Assembly (NCBI GenBank): GCA_936440205.1
Contig: OW387146.1
Location: 27,404,458-27,468,457, forward strand
From: Lepidonotus clava
Lineage: Eukaryota > Annelida > Polychaeta > Phyllodocida > Polynoidae
DNA: 64,000 bases
Reading direction: 5' to 3'
Shown here: piece by piece, positions 22,855 to 35,104 of the stretch
How the letters are laid out: every line of letters begins with the position of its first letter
Position numbering within the stretch: the first letter of the stretch is position 1
The notes under the pieces: model-generated
What the model was told of the DNA's origin: nothing
The model's input: only the letters and a program-made list of their open reading frames with translations
Database searches by the model: none
Position numbers and translations under genes: made by a program

Positions 22855-23220
22855 TGTAGGTTCCCTGCAGGTCAGCCTTGTCTGGCCGGCCACCCATGGT
22901 CGCCACCCCTGGTCATTGTGGCCGGTTGTAGGTGCCTATCGGGTCAGCCTCGTCCAGCTTGCCGTCCCTGTGGTCTGCACCCCTGGTCATTGTGGCCGAG
23001 TGTAGGTGCCGATCAGGTCGGCCTCGTCCAGCTTCTATCCCTGTGCTTACCACCCCTGGCCATTGCGGCCAGGTGTAGGGGCTTATCGGGTCGGCCTCGT
23101 CCACCTTGCCATCCCTGTACTCGCCACCCCTGGTCATTGCGGCCGGGTGTAGGTGCCGATCGGGTCGACCTCGTCCAGCTTGCCGTCCCTGTGGTCACCC
23201 ACCACCTTGTGGCCGTAGAC
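22855..23220 (-). repeat. 72-74-bp tandem repeat formed from the end of the L41 coding region
   Basis: Five units begin at 22855, 22927, 23001, 23074 and 23148 (plus-strand order). The unit nearest the gene contains the final codons of L41 (HRDGKLDEVDPIGTYTRPQ and the stop). The other four are diverged copies lying after the stop codon, in the 3' UTR. Each still carries the core of the same DNA (a GACGGCAAGCTGGACGAGG-like stretch), with small length changes. Confidence 0.9.
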
Positions 23221-25616
23221 GGCATCAAACAGGTCCTTGGCGGTGAACTCGGTCTGCTTCACATCCGTCACCTTGTACGACACGTACGGCTTCAGCTGGA
23301 GGACCAGAGATGACAAGCATTAGTACAGAACCCACCAACAGGACGAACAGTAAGCTTTATTGTTGAGTGTTTAATGTTCATTTTTAAATACTTAGTCTTG
23401 TCAATTTGTATTGCTTTTTATGAGAATATGTGCCCGGTGAATAATGCAAGACAGTCATTAACTATTCTAGTTTTTTTTGTTTTTTTTGTTTTGTTTTGTT
23501 TTTGATTTGAGGACGTGGCAAGATGTGAACTCAACAGGAAAAAAAATGTGAAAACTAGTAATTACTGAAATTTATCATTATTAGCTTTAATTTAGCCTTA
23601 ATTTTTTATAACACCGACCCTAATTATTTTTTGTCAATCTTTTTTTTAAAAAAAACATCTAAATTCTAAGGAAATGAATTAATGGACAGGAAATGGGATA
23701 TACCTTATCAGAAATCCTAATGTAGGTTCTAGAAACTATGGAGTAAATTGTTGATTTTCAATACTTTTTTTTCAAAAAAATATTTATTGTGTAATAATCT
23801 TCAGTGTTTCCACTGGTTTTCAGATATATTACAGGAGGGATATGTATTTTCAATACTTAACACGGTCCCTTCCCATATCCAGTATACAGTACTACTTACT
23901 AGGTAAGAGGTGACAAGCACAGTGTGCGAAAAATAACTGAGGTTATTTAAGATAAAAAGGGATGTAATGCAGTGTTTGAAATTAAATTTTTTTTAAGTCA
24001 GCCATCAGGGCTGACATTTATGAAAAAGTGTCAGCCCTGACAAAGAATTGTCAGCCCGGATTTTGTATGATAAAAAACTTGAAAATACAACCATTAGATT
24101 CACAACTAGGTACCTTCAGAAACAGGGTCAGGACAATAATCAGATAAATATCTAGTCACATACAATGGAAAAGATTTATGAAAATGCAGATTTTATTTCC
24201 CCAAAACCTGTCAGCCATCTGGGCTGATAACTTGATATTTTTGCCCAAAATTGTCAGCCCTGATCAAGGAATGTCAGCCTGGGGCTGACGGGCTGACGTT
24301 AATTTCCAACACTGTAATGATACCGTAGTGTAATGCTGCAAAGAGATGTGCATTGACAATACTACAAAGATTATATTACTGTTTTAGAGATCTTTCAATC
24401 TTACCGGTACATTAATATGAGCAGTCTCTACGCAACCAAAAGGGACCCCCACACATGGCACTCTTACCTTGAAGTCGGTGAGGTCAGGTACTACAAACTC
24501 GGGCACCATCTCGGGGACGAAGACGAACTTGCCCTGGGCGTCATGGTAGCCGGGCTGCTGGGGCATCAAGTGACCTGCCGACCAAACCACCACAGAATCA
24601 GACACAGCTGCTGAAACTCCACTGACATCGTCCAGGAAAACTGAGGACCCGTGCTTTTATTACTATCTTTGGTAGACAATGATTGATTTTAATTCAAATA
24701 TGTTTGAAATAATAAAAAGATCTGACACCGCCGGATTTGTTATTCATTGAAAATAGATTTAGAATTCAAATGAGGATTTAAGTATGGTATTGCTAAACAT
24801 AGTTAAATATCTACGTATTATTAAACAAATGGAGGAGTGCATTGAAGAAGTGTGATGGTTGAAGCACCATTATTAGTGGCGTACCCAGGGGGAGGGGGGT
24901 CTGAGATTGTCTAGGATTTAGACTCTTGATGTATAACAGAAAGTACAAAAACATAATGGACCCGGAGGTTGGTCGAAATACATGTATACGGGAGTAATTG
25001 AAGCCACAGTCATTGGCGGCTAGACCAGATTTTCTACCTTGAACACCCTCAAATTTTAGGGCTTGAACTGGGTACGCCCCTGATTTAGTGATTATCAAAT
25101 AAATGCCTGTACCATTGGTCTTGGGAAGGCAGGGTCCAAGTGGGATCGAATAACTGAGTAAAAGGATGGGACCAGAGTGGCTGGCATCAAGAACAGAGGT
25201 CCCGTTATCTACGGTCTGCACTGACACAGTCACTGACTAACACTGACTAACACTGAATAAACACTGAAGAGTATTGATGGTACCTAAACTCCTCTATTAT
25301 CGCCCACTCCCTACGACTTTTGCAAAGCTTCAAACTCTCAAAGAAAAAACAATGGAAGAAAAAAGAAGAGTAAGAGAAACATAGAAAAGCTCTAATATAA
25401 CTCACCTTTCTGTCCCAACAATTGTCTTATCTCCTTATTGCCCCATTTTCTGTGTTCGTTCACATCTTTCGGGCTGATCGGGAATCTCCGGTCGAAAGGC
25501 TCCCGTGTTTTCCGGCCACAAAGACAACTTGACGTCGTCAACGCTCGCGCAGAGTGCAGACTGCTACCAGTCGTTCTCACCAGTAAACCTGACACTTTAC
25601 CAATCCGACCTGCCAT
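23134..25616 (-). CDS. MRPL41: Mitochondrial ribosomal protein L41 (mL41), three exons
   Basis: Exons are 25406-25616, 24468-24574 and 23134-23295, all with GT-AG borders (phases 1 and 0), giving 159 residues. Exon 1 starts MAGRIGKVSGLLVRTTGSS, a basic, hydroxylated N-terminus like a mitochondrial presequence. Exon 2 carries EMVPEFVVPDLTDFK and exon 3 begins LKPYVSYKVTDVKQTEFTAK. Together these form the hallmark block of mL41. The protein is a component of the large mitochondrial ribosomal subunit. Human MRPL41 is 137 residues, so the length is reasonable. The last residues (DEVDPIGTYTRPQ) are unlike the vertebrate end and lie in a tandem repeat that continues past the stop, so this C-terminus may be lineage-specific. 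Both introns contain MITEs. The gene runs opposite to its neighbours. Confidence 0.92.
23970..24314. mobile_element. 345-bp MITE in intron 2 of MRPL41
   Basis: Terminal inverted repeats CAGTGTTTGAAATTAA and (right, reverse complement) CAGTGTTGGAAATTAA match at 15 of 16 positions. TAATG flanks both ends (23965-23969 and 24315-24319). The interior holds several copies and inversions of a GTCAGCCCTGA motif. The CAGTG termini resemble hAT elements, but a 5-bp duplication is shorter than the usual 8. Confidence 0.7.
24874..25082. mobile_element. Putative hAT-like MITE in intron 1 of MRPL41
   Basis: The right end in reverse complement reads CAGGGGCGTACCCAG. The left end reads TAGTGGCGTACCCAG, giving 13 of 15 matches. 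The G-rich block after the left tip is typical of this terminal type. No clean target duplication is visible. Confidence 0.5.
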
Positions 25617-25662
25617 TGTGCTGCAGTAAACCCTACTAAATCAGGCAGAACTAGTGCAAGTT

Positions 25663-25694
25663 CGTGGGTGACTTTTGTGGGAAGGTCACCCACG
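25663..25694. promoter_or_regulatory. 10-bp inverted repeat upstream of MRPL41
   Basis: CGTGGGTGAC (25663-25672) and its exact complement (25685-25694) are separated by 12 bases, about 50 bases upstream of the MRPL41 start codon. It may be a factor site or a leader hairpin. No factor is assigned. Confidence 0.4.
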
Positions 25695-25699
25695 TTTTT

Positions 25700-27566
25700 C
25701 GCCAATCGTCAGGTTCGCGCGTTGCCCGCCAGGTGGCAGGATAATATTTTTTGTTTCAGGTATGAGCAGTAGAGGGCGCCACTGGTGATTCGCGCGCCCA
25801 GTTGTTCTCTTCCCACAAAAGGGTATAGGCCTAAGTGATAAAGTTAGACACCACGGCTTTTGATACTTAGATATAAATCTACATGTACATGTACAATGAA
25901 TTTATAGAAAGTTCAATCTTACCAGATTCACTTCCATCTTACAGAGATTCGAGCAGGGTTCTTTTTAGATCTAGGCCTACTAAGAGACAACTGCCATGGG
26001 GCCTGATTTGGAATCTTAGGCCTAGGCTAAAAATTTGATAGGGCTTCCAAATGTAGGCCCTATTAAAAATAATTGTTAAAGCTATATTCTTCTGGCTAAA
26101 TGAGGCCTATGACATGCAGCATTGTATTTGAGACTGTTAGTGTGCCACACGTGTTTCTAACGTGGTCAATGATTTAGACGGAAGACAGGGGCCTATTAGG
26201 CTTACACATGAAAATAGAATGTAGATTTTATCGAGGGAAATAAATTTGTCAACAATTCACCAAGGATACTAGTTGATCTAGCCTACAGGTTCTCCAAAAT
26301 ACAAAGGAATGTGACAGAAATTAAAGAACTGAATTACTTTGCAATTGGACAGTGAAAGGCCGATCGTCCATTGCAAACTGCACGTCACAAGCAAAAGATG
26401 GCGCCACTGGTCCGTGGTGTACAGTTACCGGCTGCAAATTACTTTTTACCCCCAAAACACAAAGCTTTATTAGACCATAGAACTGTACCTACAGTTCTAT
26501 GATTAGACTTCCCGTCACTGTGGTTATTCCTTTTTCATCCTTGATTAAAATAATTCAACATAATACGAGATCATCAGCGATCAAGCAACGGTCTCCCTTT
26601 GTTTACAAGTATCATTAGGCCTATAGGTAAGAGGCCTTATTGATGTTGCAAATTACTCACAATGAATTGTTGCACTTCCACGAAGAATACAATAACCCTA
26701 CACGTAATCTGCTGACGTGGCAGAAACCTTGACTATATTTGAAAGCACCACAGTTTGCAGTCTAATAACTCTTTACTTAATGGGGCTATAGGACACTATG
26801 TTATCTAATTTCCTGTCAATTTGGAATCGATTTTCCTTTTGTATTCGTATGTTCTCTGCCATGTTGTAGCAAGTGCTTATATAAAAGGAAAATTTAACCT
26901 CGTTTTCTTCAGGTGTGTTAAAACACCCACAAGTGCAACTTTGATTAGAATGTGCCAATTTTATACTCACATTAGTATAGGATTTTTGATATTATCAACA
27001 ATGTTTATATGTATTTTACTATCTTTAAATCAACCCCTTTGGGTCCCATGTTTTCAGATTTAGTTTGATCATAGGAATAGCACATGAAGAGCAGAACGGT
27101 AAGGGAACAAGTACCTCTAGATAGCAATGGATATACAACGCTAATGTGCTTTGTTACTAACAAATACATTGACAGCAACGACAACAATTAAAGGACGACA
27201 TTCCTTTAAAACAAAATAAACTTGCTAGATTTGACCGAATTTAGAACACAGGCAGGAAAATCTTATCGGCGTTGAGAACTAACTTGAAGTCAGCTTGATT
27301 AGCAAAAGGAAAGGAATAATAAAGAATATTGATAGTTACATGTATTGTGCACGATTATTCCAACATTATTTACATGTCTTATTCCAAAAGTGTATCACAT
27401 GTAGGTCTAATTGCGTGAAGATTTCCTACATTAATATAATAAATGTGTACGTACTTAGGCCTCTACATATATATTCATAGAGTGAGATTCATGTAGGCTA
27501 TATAATATATTTAATTCAAAAAGAGAAAATGTACAGAACAGTCTACTTCGGGCCTATCATGTAGAC
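25700..27566. other. Intergenic region between MRPL41 and the Ig gene
   Basis: No gene is recognised. AT-rich sequence holds a small perfect palindrome at 26469-26508 (listed separately). Confidence 0.5.
26469..26508. repeat. 26-bp palindrome flanked by 7-bp direct repeats
   Basis: CATAGAACTGTA, a CC centre and its exact complement occupy 26476-26501. ATTAGAC directly flanks both sides (26469-26475 and 26502-26508). The layout is that of a tiny insertion with a target-site duplication. Confidence 0.8.
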
Positions 27567-27698
27567 CATGGAGACTGAAATATTCTAACTTTACTCTCTC
27601 TGTGTAGACCAAGCGATAATCAGCAAAGCAAGGTGAAGTATAGCAACAAAGCTGACTTTGACCAGAGAGAGTAAAGTTAAATAATTTTAGTCTCCATG
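27567..27698. mobile_element. Palindromic MITE of the TTTTAGTCTCCATG family
   Basis: Left arm 27567-27602 (CATGGAGACTGAAATATT start) pairs imperfectly with right arm 27662-27698 (ending TTTTAGTCTCCATG), with a 59-base loop. Related sequence occurs as a tight palindrome at 49734-49770 and as a single arm at 63231-63261. Confidence 0.6.
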
Positions 27699-27710
27699 CT
27701 TTGACCGACC

Positions 27711-27810
27711 GTAGATTTGATACATTCACTTAATCGGCCGTCTCACCGTTATCCGTGACCATAGATTTGATACATTCTCTTAATCGGCCGTCTCACTGTT
27801 GCCTGTGACA
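27711..27810. repeat. 50-bp tandem duplication
   Basis: Two adjacent 50-base copies (27711-27760 and 27761-27810) share TAGATTTGATACATTC and TTAATCGGCCGTCTCAC with a few differences. They lie just upstream of the candidate first exon of the Ig gene, so they could be a duplicated promoter segment. Confidence 0.85.
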
Positions 27811-27963
27811 GCCCTTAGCCGACCCAGGTGAGGGACGCCCCGCTCAACCCGGCAGACGGCTGGGCGGTGTCGGCCCGTGAACATCGTACGGCAGAGTTTG
27901 GTGGATTTTACCCTATTTCTACACAACGACACACCACCATGACATGACAGCCGACACACTAAG
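27811..27963 (+). other. Candidate first (leader) exon of the Ig-domain gene
   Basis: A GC-rich segment ends at a good donor (CTAAG followed by GTAAGA at 27964). It precedes, on the same strand, the acceptor of the Ig-coding exon at 29093. The transcription start is not identifiable. Assignment rests only on position, base composition and the donor. Confidence 0.35.
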
Positions 27964-28622
27964 GTAAGACACCACAGCTGATTCAGTTATGTGGGTTTTT
28001 ACCGAGAATTTAGTGAGAAAACAGCGGAGAGGGCTGTTTGTTCCCGCCGGGGGAGTGGGGATGGTGACGGTATACGGGGGAGGGCGAGCCGTTGGTCCCT
28101 TTAAGAAAACCCAAACATCGAGAATCGTTATCGCTGGTATTTCTAGATTACTCAGAAATAGACCTAGGAAGTATATTTAACAACTCGCCTACAGGAAGGT
28201 TGAGTGTTTTCTACGCAGTAACTTTGGTTTGTATAACTATTGAATGATGCTTTATAGGTTATAAAACTAGTCTAAAGCTGAAAACTTGGTACCAATGAGG
28301 GTTCTAGTCGGGGGTCGGGGGTCCCCCCGGGGCCGACTGGTAGGGGCACCGGGCAGAAGGAGTCAAGGGGCCCTCAGAGACCCCCTTACAATACCCACGA
28401 CATGGAGGTTTTTACACCACAGGCATTTGGAGGGTATTCTTAGCACATAAGAGCTAATTAGCAACAGAATAATAGTGTGTATTACTCTATACCTTAGAGA
28501 TTGGGTTTTATGTGAAGAATAGCACAATCCAGGAGCACCATGCGATACCTGTAGAACTAGGGGGCATGTGATATGGTGCACACTGAAGTAGTATGTAAAT
28601 ACATAAAACCAACTGAGAAGGG

Positions 28623-28743
28623 AGTACGAGGGTGGTTATCACCCCGAGCCGGGACCCCGATATCAGCCCGAGGCCAGGGCCCGAAGGGCCGGCCGAGGGC
28701 TGATATCGGGGTCTCGGCAAGGGGTGATAACTGCCCGAGTACT
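28623..28743. repeat. 121-bp GC-rich palindromic element
   Basis: Two arms of about 55 bases pair around a GGCCCGAAGGGCC-like centre. The arms contain GTTATCACCCC, CCCGATATCAGCCC and terminal AGTAC. It would form a strong cruciform or RNA hairpin within the intron. It is probably a small palindromic transposon; the superfamily is not assigned. Confidence 0.75.
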
Positions 28744-29093
28744 GCCATAACTCTTAACTACTAAACTTGTATCACCCTAAGGTATAATAAAAAATAAGCC
28801 CATACAGTAGAAGTACAGTCAGGGTGAAGGCTTCCATTCTTATTTCGGTCGAAAGTCTTGCTTCTCCTTTTCCCTTTTATATTTACCTAATATTCCTGGT
28901 CTGACTCAGTGACTGTCAAATGTTCTCTTTCAAGTCTTTGTAAGACAGAGCTGGGGCAGTAAATTAATTTAGTGCGACTTGAACAAACAAATAAACGGAT
29001 GCATTGATATTGAAATAACATGTCCCTGGAAACACAATAATTCTTACTTTCATTTCAAAGAGGCCCTACATGTGTTTTGTTCTCCTTTTTTAG

Positions 29094-29943
29094 ATTTCTT
29101 TTCATTGCCGCCCGTGCCAGGAGCTATAGGAGTACGTGACCCATCGGACTGTACACACAGGAGGACCTCGCCAACAGACGCTCGCCTCATTTGGATTTTA
29201 CCTTTCTTCGGATGCCTTCATACCCGGCTAAGTGTGTCTGTTGAGGAGTGTCATCATGGAGTGTGAGTCGGAGGGGGCCCGCCCGGCCACCCGGCCCGGG
29301 GGGTGCTGCCGGCCCCCACCCCACACCACCGCCCTGGAGGGCCGTCACATAAACCGTCCACCCCCACCACACCACAGGGACACCTGCCACCCCAGGATCC
29401 CACCAACGGCCTCCTCCCAAGGCCAGGACATCCACTCGTGTACCCAGAGTGCCCACTATAAGGGGAATGGGTATTTCACAGCGCAGACGACATTTCACTC
29501 CGACCACCAGTGCACGTGCCCTCGGCCGTCCGCCCGCCGGCCACACGCCCTTTTCCCCCCTACAAGTTGGAGAACCTTGTCCGTGTTGCTCCTCTCCCTT
29601 CTAGTCCTCCTGGTGTCCCCCCACAGAACGCTGGCCCAGGCCCCCTCCTGGGAGGCCGAGCCCCAGAACACGGAGGTGCTGGAGAACGGGCGGGCCACCC
29701 TGCGCTGTCAGATCCGTAACCTGGGTGACAGTAAGATCGCCTGGTTACGGGAGAACACCAACTTCTTCGTGGACGGGGACCGGTGGGTGGCCCCGGCCCG
29801 GTTCAACGTGAGCCGGGTGTCGGCGGGGGCCGTCGGGGGGTACGACCTGGTGCTGACCGGGGCGAGCCGGGAGGACGACGCCGACTACACCTGTCAGCTG
29901 CAGTCCCAGACGCTCATCGCCACCGCCCACCTCACCGTACTAG
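29094..29943 (+). CDS. First coding exon of an immunoglobulin-superfamily membrane or secreted protein
   Basis: The exon lies between a CTCCTTTTTTAG acceptor (29093) and a GTAGGC donor (29944). Translation starts at ATG 29256, after an in-frame stop at 29229. It encodes 229 complete codons and splits the next (phase 1). Residues 1-106 are Pro/His/Cys-rich. A hydrophobic segment (VLLLSLLVLLV, about 107-121) looks like a displaced signal or signal-anchor sequence. Residues about 128-229 form one Ig domain with Cys151, Trp163, DDADYTC and Cys213. V/I-set first domains in nephrin/Kirrel- or lachesin-like adhesion proteins look similar, but I cannot place the family. The rest of the protein lies beyond an intron that seems to run to the window end. 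The long hydrophilic region before the hydrophobic segment is odd; a different leader exon could supply the true start. Confidence 0.7.
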
Positions 29944-30023
29944 GTAGGCACCACGATTTCTCTATTGGTTCAACACTACAGCCTCTTGTACATAACATCT
30001 TCCAGGGGCTTTACAATATACTG

Positions 30024-30285
30024 CAGGACTTGACAAATAAAGCTAAAACCTGGTTGCCCACTGGGCAACTAGACTTCTGAATGTGGTTCTCCAACTACAA
30101 ACTGCGGTTGCCCAGTGAAGAGAATAAGGTAAAAAGAAGGAATAGATTAAAGCACATTATTTTCAAACCTTAATTTTGCATTGCGATTCCGGTTGCCCAC
30201 TGGGCAATGCATGCACTCATTTCAGCGACCCTATGTGGCTTTTTGATGGTCTTGGGCGACTGGACACTCGATTTGTCAAGCCCTG
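30024..30285. mobile_element. hAT-like MITE just inside the first Ig intron
   Basis: The left end CAGGACTTGACAAAT and the right end (reverse complement CAGGGCTTGACAAAT) match at 14 of 15 positions, and CAGGGCTTGACA-type termini are common in hAT elements. The interior carries three copies or part-copies of the palindromic GTTGCCCACTGGGCAAC near 30050, 30103 and 30190. No clear 8-bp duplication is retained. Confidence 0.6.
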
Positions 30286-33158
30286 TAATGTTTGTAAGGT
30301 ATACACGATATTGTTATACGATATATATCTACAGTAGGATCGAGCTAGTATATGATGTATTATTTTGCTTTGTCTGGAAGAGGAGGGCACATTACGTAGA
30401 ATCAGAACTTACTAAGATGAGTCTTTCGAAGTCGAGAAAAATAGGACAGCTCGCTGTATAACCTAAAGGCCGGCTCCTGGAGCATGGGGTATTTTTTATG
30501 TGACACATACGTAACACACAAACAAAGACCAATCGACCCGTCTCCCTCTTTCCACATCAGTATAGATTCGGGATACATGTAGCTGTTTGTTTCCCAACAT
30601 TTTCACCAAAAGAGCGTCCACTAATCCCACCCCCACCAACTCTATATTCTAACGTTTCATCTAAACAGGATTTTATTATATTCTATTGTTCTTATAATCA
30701 AGGAGTTTTCAGCGTTTAAATCTGTATACCCATAATATAGGCTATATTATTGCGTCTAAAATGATCTGCCTAGTGTGGATTTAAACCACCGTAAACGCTG
30801 ACTAGAATACAAAACTTAGCATTAGTTTGTATTTGAATATATATCCAAGGATTTAAAGGAGAGATAGCACTTTGAAAGCCCAAACTAAAAAAGTGGCAGC
30901 TCCGATGGCAGCGTTCTCACGTCTCTATTCCAGTGCATTCATATTCCCACGTAGTTTTTGTGTTTCATATTGAATTCAATTTATCGCATATCCGACTATC
31001 CGTGACGTTTTTATCAGTGCGATTAGGCAAATACAGACGCCACTGACTGTCAATGAACTCAATTTGAATATTCCTACCAGGCAAACGTAAAAAAGTGAAG
31101 ACAGCATTCTACAAAAAAGAACCCACCTACACCTAGTGTTGATTTCTAGTATTCTTACCTCTGAAAAGAAGTCTATTATTCTTTTGTGTCCGACTGAGGC
31201 ATTTCCTGTAGGTGAAAATGAGTCAACTTTTTCCTAGAAGTTCTCAGAGAAAGGTGGCTCTACAGGTGAGATGAGTTGTCATGGAGACAATTGTTGTGTC
31301 AGCACACAGGGACAGGTAGGGTAGGACCGGGAGCAGAGAGAGGGGGGAGGCCAGAGAATCCTTCTCAACTGGTTTTAACGTGGGGGCTCATCGAATTATT
31401 TTTTTAGTTTATTTAATTTGGAATACATGAATATCCCGGCTCGTCTTTCAGAATATTGTCAAGTTGAGCCAGACGGTGCTAGGTTACAACTGGTCAGGTT
31501 GGGTTCGTGTAAACATATCATCTACCAATATCAAATACACTGGTAGGAATGACGCCGATAAAGCTATGCAGTATTTATTGTAATTATGCGAGCACATTGT
31601 ACGATTCATAAGATAAACCAAACCTAGTCTCTAGTCCTAGAATGTGATATGCACGGTATTAAAAAAGTAAATACACATGAATATCATAAACCACTCTAAA
31701 TATTTACATATGTTTAACGGTATTAATGGTTTGTCAAAGCTAAAGACTGGCATTCCGAATTGTGTCGACATGTTGTTCTACAGATGTAGCCTTTAAGGTG
31801 TTAGGGGGCCCCGGGGAGGGGGGGGGGACCGTGGAGGGGAGTGGGCCAGGTGACCACGGGGGATCAGCGCCTGTTGGGAGCTTAGTGGGCACTTAGTTAA
31901 GGTATTAACATGTACAGCACGGCCCTGGTACACTGCCCAGCGCCCACAACCCACGTGTGGACACACCATTTGTAAGCAAATAACTCATTGTCGGGCCAAC
32001 ACCTGTCAATAGTCACACTTAGGACTGTGGTGTTACTCCTTCTAATACTGCAAATGGAATGAAATACCGAACGATCTGAGGTAACAGAATTGAACTCACG
32101 GGGAGATTTTACCGTTAGACGATTTCCTCTCCCTAACAGACCTTAAGCCCCCCCTTCTCACATCCGTTTGGTCACAGTGGGACAGGTTTCTCCGCCATTT
32201 CCAGGCGGCCCGTCACACTGTATTATTCACGAGTAAAGTCCCCGCTTACGGACCGCCCGGGTTTAGGACTCAGACCTCTCTGGTCATTAACTTGTCCGGG
32301 GTCTTAGGCCGGTAATCCGCGCCTGAGATCCGCCTTGGCCCGCGCCCGGCCTCAGACCGAGTCAAGGACTCTCCGAGAGAGGCGTCAACAGGGGGGTCAA
32401 GGGGCCCTCGGCACTGGGTCAGGGGGACGGGTAATTAGATAATGACCGACAAGAGGGGGACTGTGCCCGGGGGATCCCACCTCACGAGGACCGGGGGGGG
32501 GGGGGGGGGAGACATCCAGGGGCACCCAGGAGGAGGAGGTCTCAGCAGTGAGGGCACTGGGGACTGTACACATGAGGCCCTTACCTCTCAAGATGAGATG
32601 AGACTAACAGGGCCCTTCTCTGCATTGACATTGCCTTCTGTTACCGTGTTGTAAGGTACACATACTGCTCTGTACAAACGTAAAAACTAGTCTTTGCCTT
32701 GTTAAAGTTAGCGGCATTGTGCCCAAGTGATAGACCTTTACATACATTGGTGTAGCCGCCTATGATATGGCCACTGTTGCGGCTCCGGTGCTAATCAGAA
32801 CCGTAACACAAACAGCATTAACCCCCAGGTTAGAGCATTAGAGTATTAGGGAACTCCGCTGACAAAAAGGCCGACTTAGGGAGATCCCCACACTCTCCCC
32901 CCACAGCCACACTCTCCCCCCCCCCCCCCCCACATGTAGGGGGCAGGTGAAAGGTGTGTGGGAGCGCCCCCTGGGTGTAGAGCGTTGTAACGCTGTGGAT
33001 TAAGGTCCTAACCTCTAAACCGGCCTTCCTGGTCCTATACCTGGCCCCACCCGGTCCCACCCGGGGCCCTAAGCCCGTAACGCGGACCCCTTACCGGGTT
33101 TAGTACCTACCTGTACAGTTACTTTGATGTGGCCAGGATCATAACATACACCAGGTAT

Positions 33159-33323
33159 CAGGCGCGGATTTAGGGGGCGGGGCGTGCAGGGCGCACGCCC
33201 CCCCTTTTTTGGCCAAAATATTGATTTTTTTATTGTAGAATTCTTGGATCCGGAGGGCCCGGGGAAAAAAATACAATAGCACGCCCCCCCCCCCCCTTTT
33301 GAAAACCCCTGGATCCGCCCCTT
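33159..33323. mobile_element. hAT-like MITE
   Basis: The left end CAGGCGCGGATTTAGGGG and the right end (reverse complement CAAGGGGCGGATCCAGGGG) are the same terminal type as the 19201-19337 element. The two arms also share a G/C-run-plus-GGCGTGC block. A GGTAT is present at each side but no clean 8-bp duplication. Confidence 0.6.
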
Positions 33324-35104
33324 GGTATGACCTTCTCATGAAGTCCTTTCACTTACCTCCCGTATTATTTTGTATCCAGGGATCTAACTACAAAGCCCTG
33401 TTGACACCCACCATATGAATTTAAAGCTTTGGTAATAATCTATAAACATACAGACCTGATGGAATCAACAGCTGAAGAAACAGAATATGAATTACCCTTG
33501 CATGTTCAGTTAAGTAAATCGCGATAAAATCATCAATTGAATGTACAAAATAACACTACCTGTCTTGAAATTTGAAGCTTGGAAATTAGACTCGCATTGT
33601 TTAGTTCTTTGCGGGTCGCACATTTATTGGCCGTAAGTGGTGACCCGTCCACCCGCCTACACGGGGTTAACGAGGCTGGCTGTTTTAGGCCGATTACCGT
33701 TTATTGGTGTTTAGGTCGTCGCCCCCCACGGGAAGGGGGGGGGGGTGGGGTGACGGGTCGTACGGGCCGCACGTACTGCCCGCTGTAACCTGGACCTGTG
33801 GCCGGGGGAGGGTTCCACAGACATGTAGGTTTTTATAAGTAAAAATTGTTAAAAGTTAAAAAAGTATGACACACAGCATAACATTCGAGGACCTATAAAA
33901 GGTAACATCCCCCCACCCGCAAACCGTGAACCTCTGGGTATGACGTCACTTGGGGACCTAATCAGGACAAGCTTCCTTAGTAACTGACCATAGATAAGTC
34001 CTCTATGTTTTGGGTTATAGTTAGTGAATGTGTTCTTAATTCTACAACGTCTTGACCTCTCAGTCATTCCAGATATCTCTCAGGTGTGGTTGATGTTCAG
34101 ATAAGACTATTTTCACTACGTTAATAATACCACGGTGAACGTTATGTTTAGGCATTCTCCAACCATTGACAACGAATCGATGAGTCAAACTTACACACTC
34201 TGATAGGACTCCCTTGATACTTAACCTACATGTTTTAGATACTCCTACAGGCAGGTCAGAGTAACAGGGTCAACAGTAGATAGTATACACTGTGATTAAT
34301 GTTTAATGGGTTAACCAGGCATTGTGTAGACACTGCACCATATGTTACATTTATTAAATCTCTTTTTAGTAACGTACAAGGTTATTATATAAGTAATGAA
34401 TGCACTGTTTTTAGCACGTTTGACACGTTTGTTCCAGTATGTATTTATTGTTTATAATACTTCCCCCACACCAAAGCCTGAAATGAAAGCGGTACCTCTG
34501 TTAGTGTACTCAAGTTCGCAATTATCTATAATTCAGATCTCTCTTTTTTATCCTCTAATAACATAATGTTAGGGTAGCTGGCTTGTCAAAGCCCAGGGAA
34601 GTCATAAAGGGAACATAACAATTGGCACCAGCTCAAACCAAATTAAAAACCCTCCCAATAACAGTTCCCTTCTGCCTCGCCACCTCCCCCCTCCCCCTCA
34701 CAGCACCCACAGGTCAATTAGTGCTTGTTACATGCGATCTCCGTGTTTGCAATGTTAAGTCATTTGAACTCTTTTACTTTGATGCCATATTATTGAATTT
34801 TAACCTCTATTTAGCTGCCTAATTTTCCAATTCATTGGATTAGCAGATTTCCTTTATTGTTAATACAAAGTTAATACCTTCACCTGCTGAAATTAATTTT
34901 TGTGATAGAATATATTTGTACCTCGCAATAAATACCTGAGTAATCTAAGCAAGTTATAACTTAAAAAATATGAATTGGACCACTTTCTATTAGTGCATTA
35001 CAAGCCAGCTGTTCCTTATGCCCGTTGTAGGTTGTCAGTTGACATAACTGAAATGACAGGAAACGTTTAGCTGGATGTCGTCTGCTCTTGTTTTGTCACT
35101 TGTG

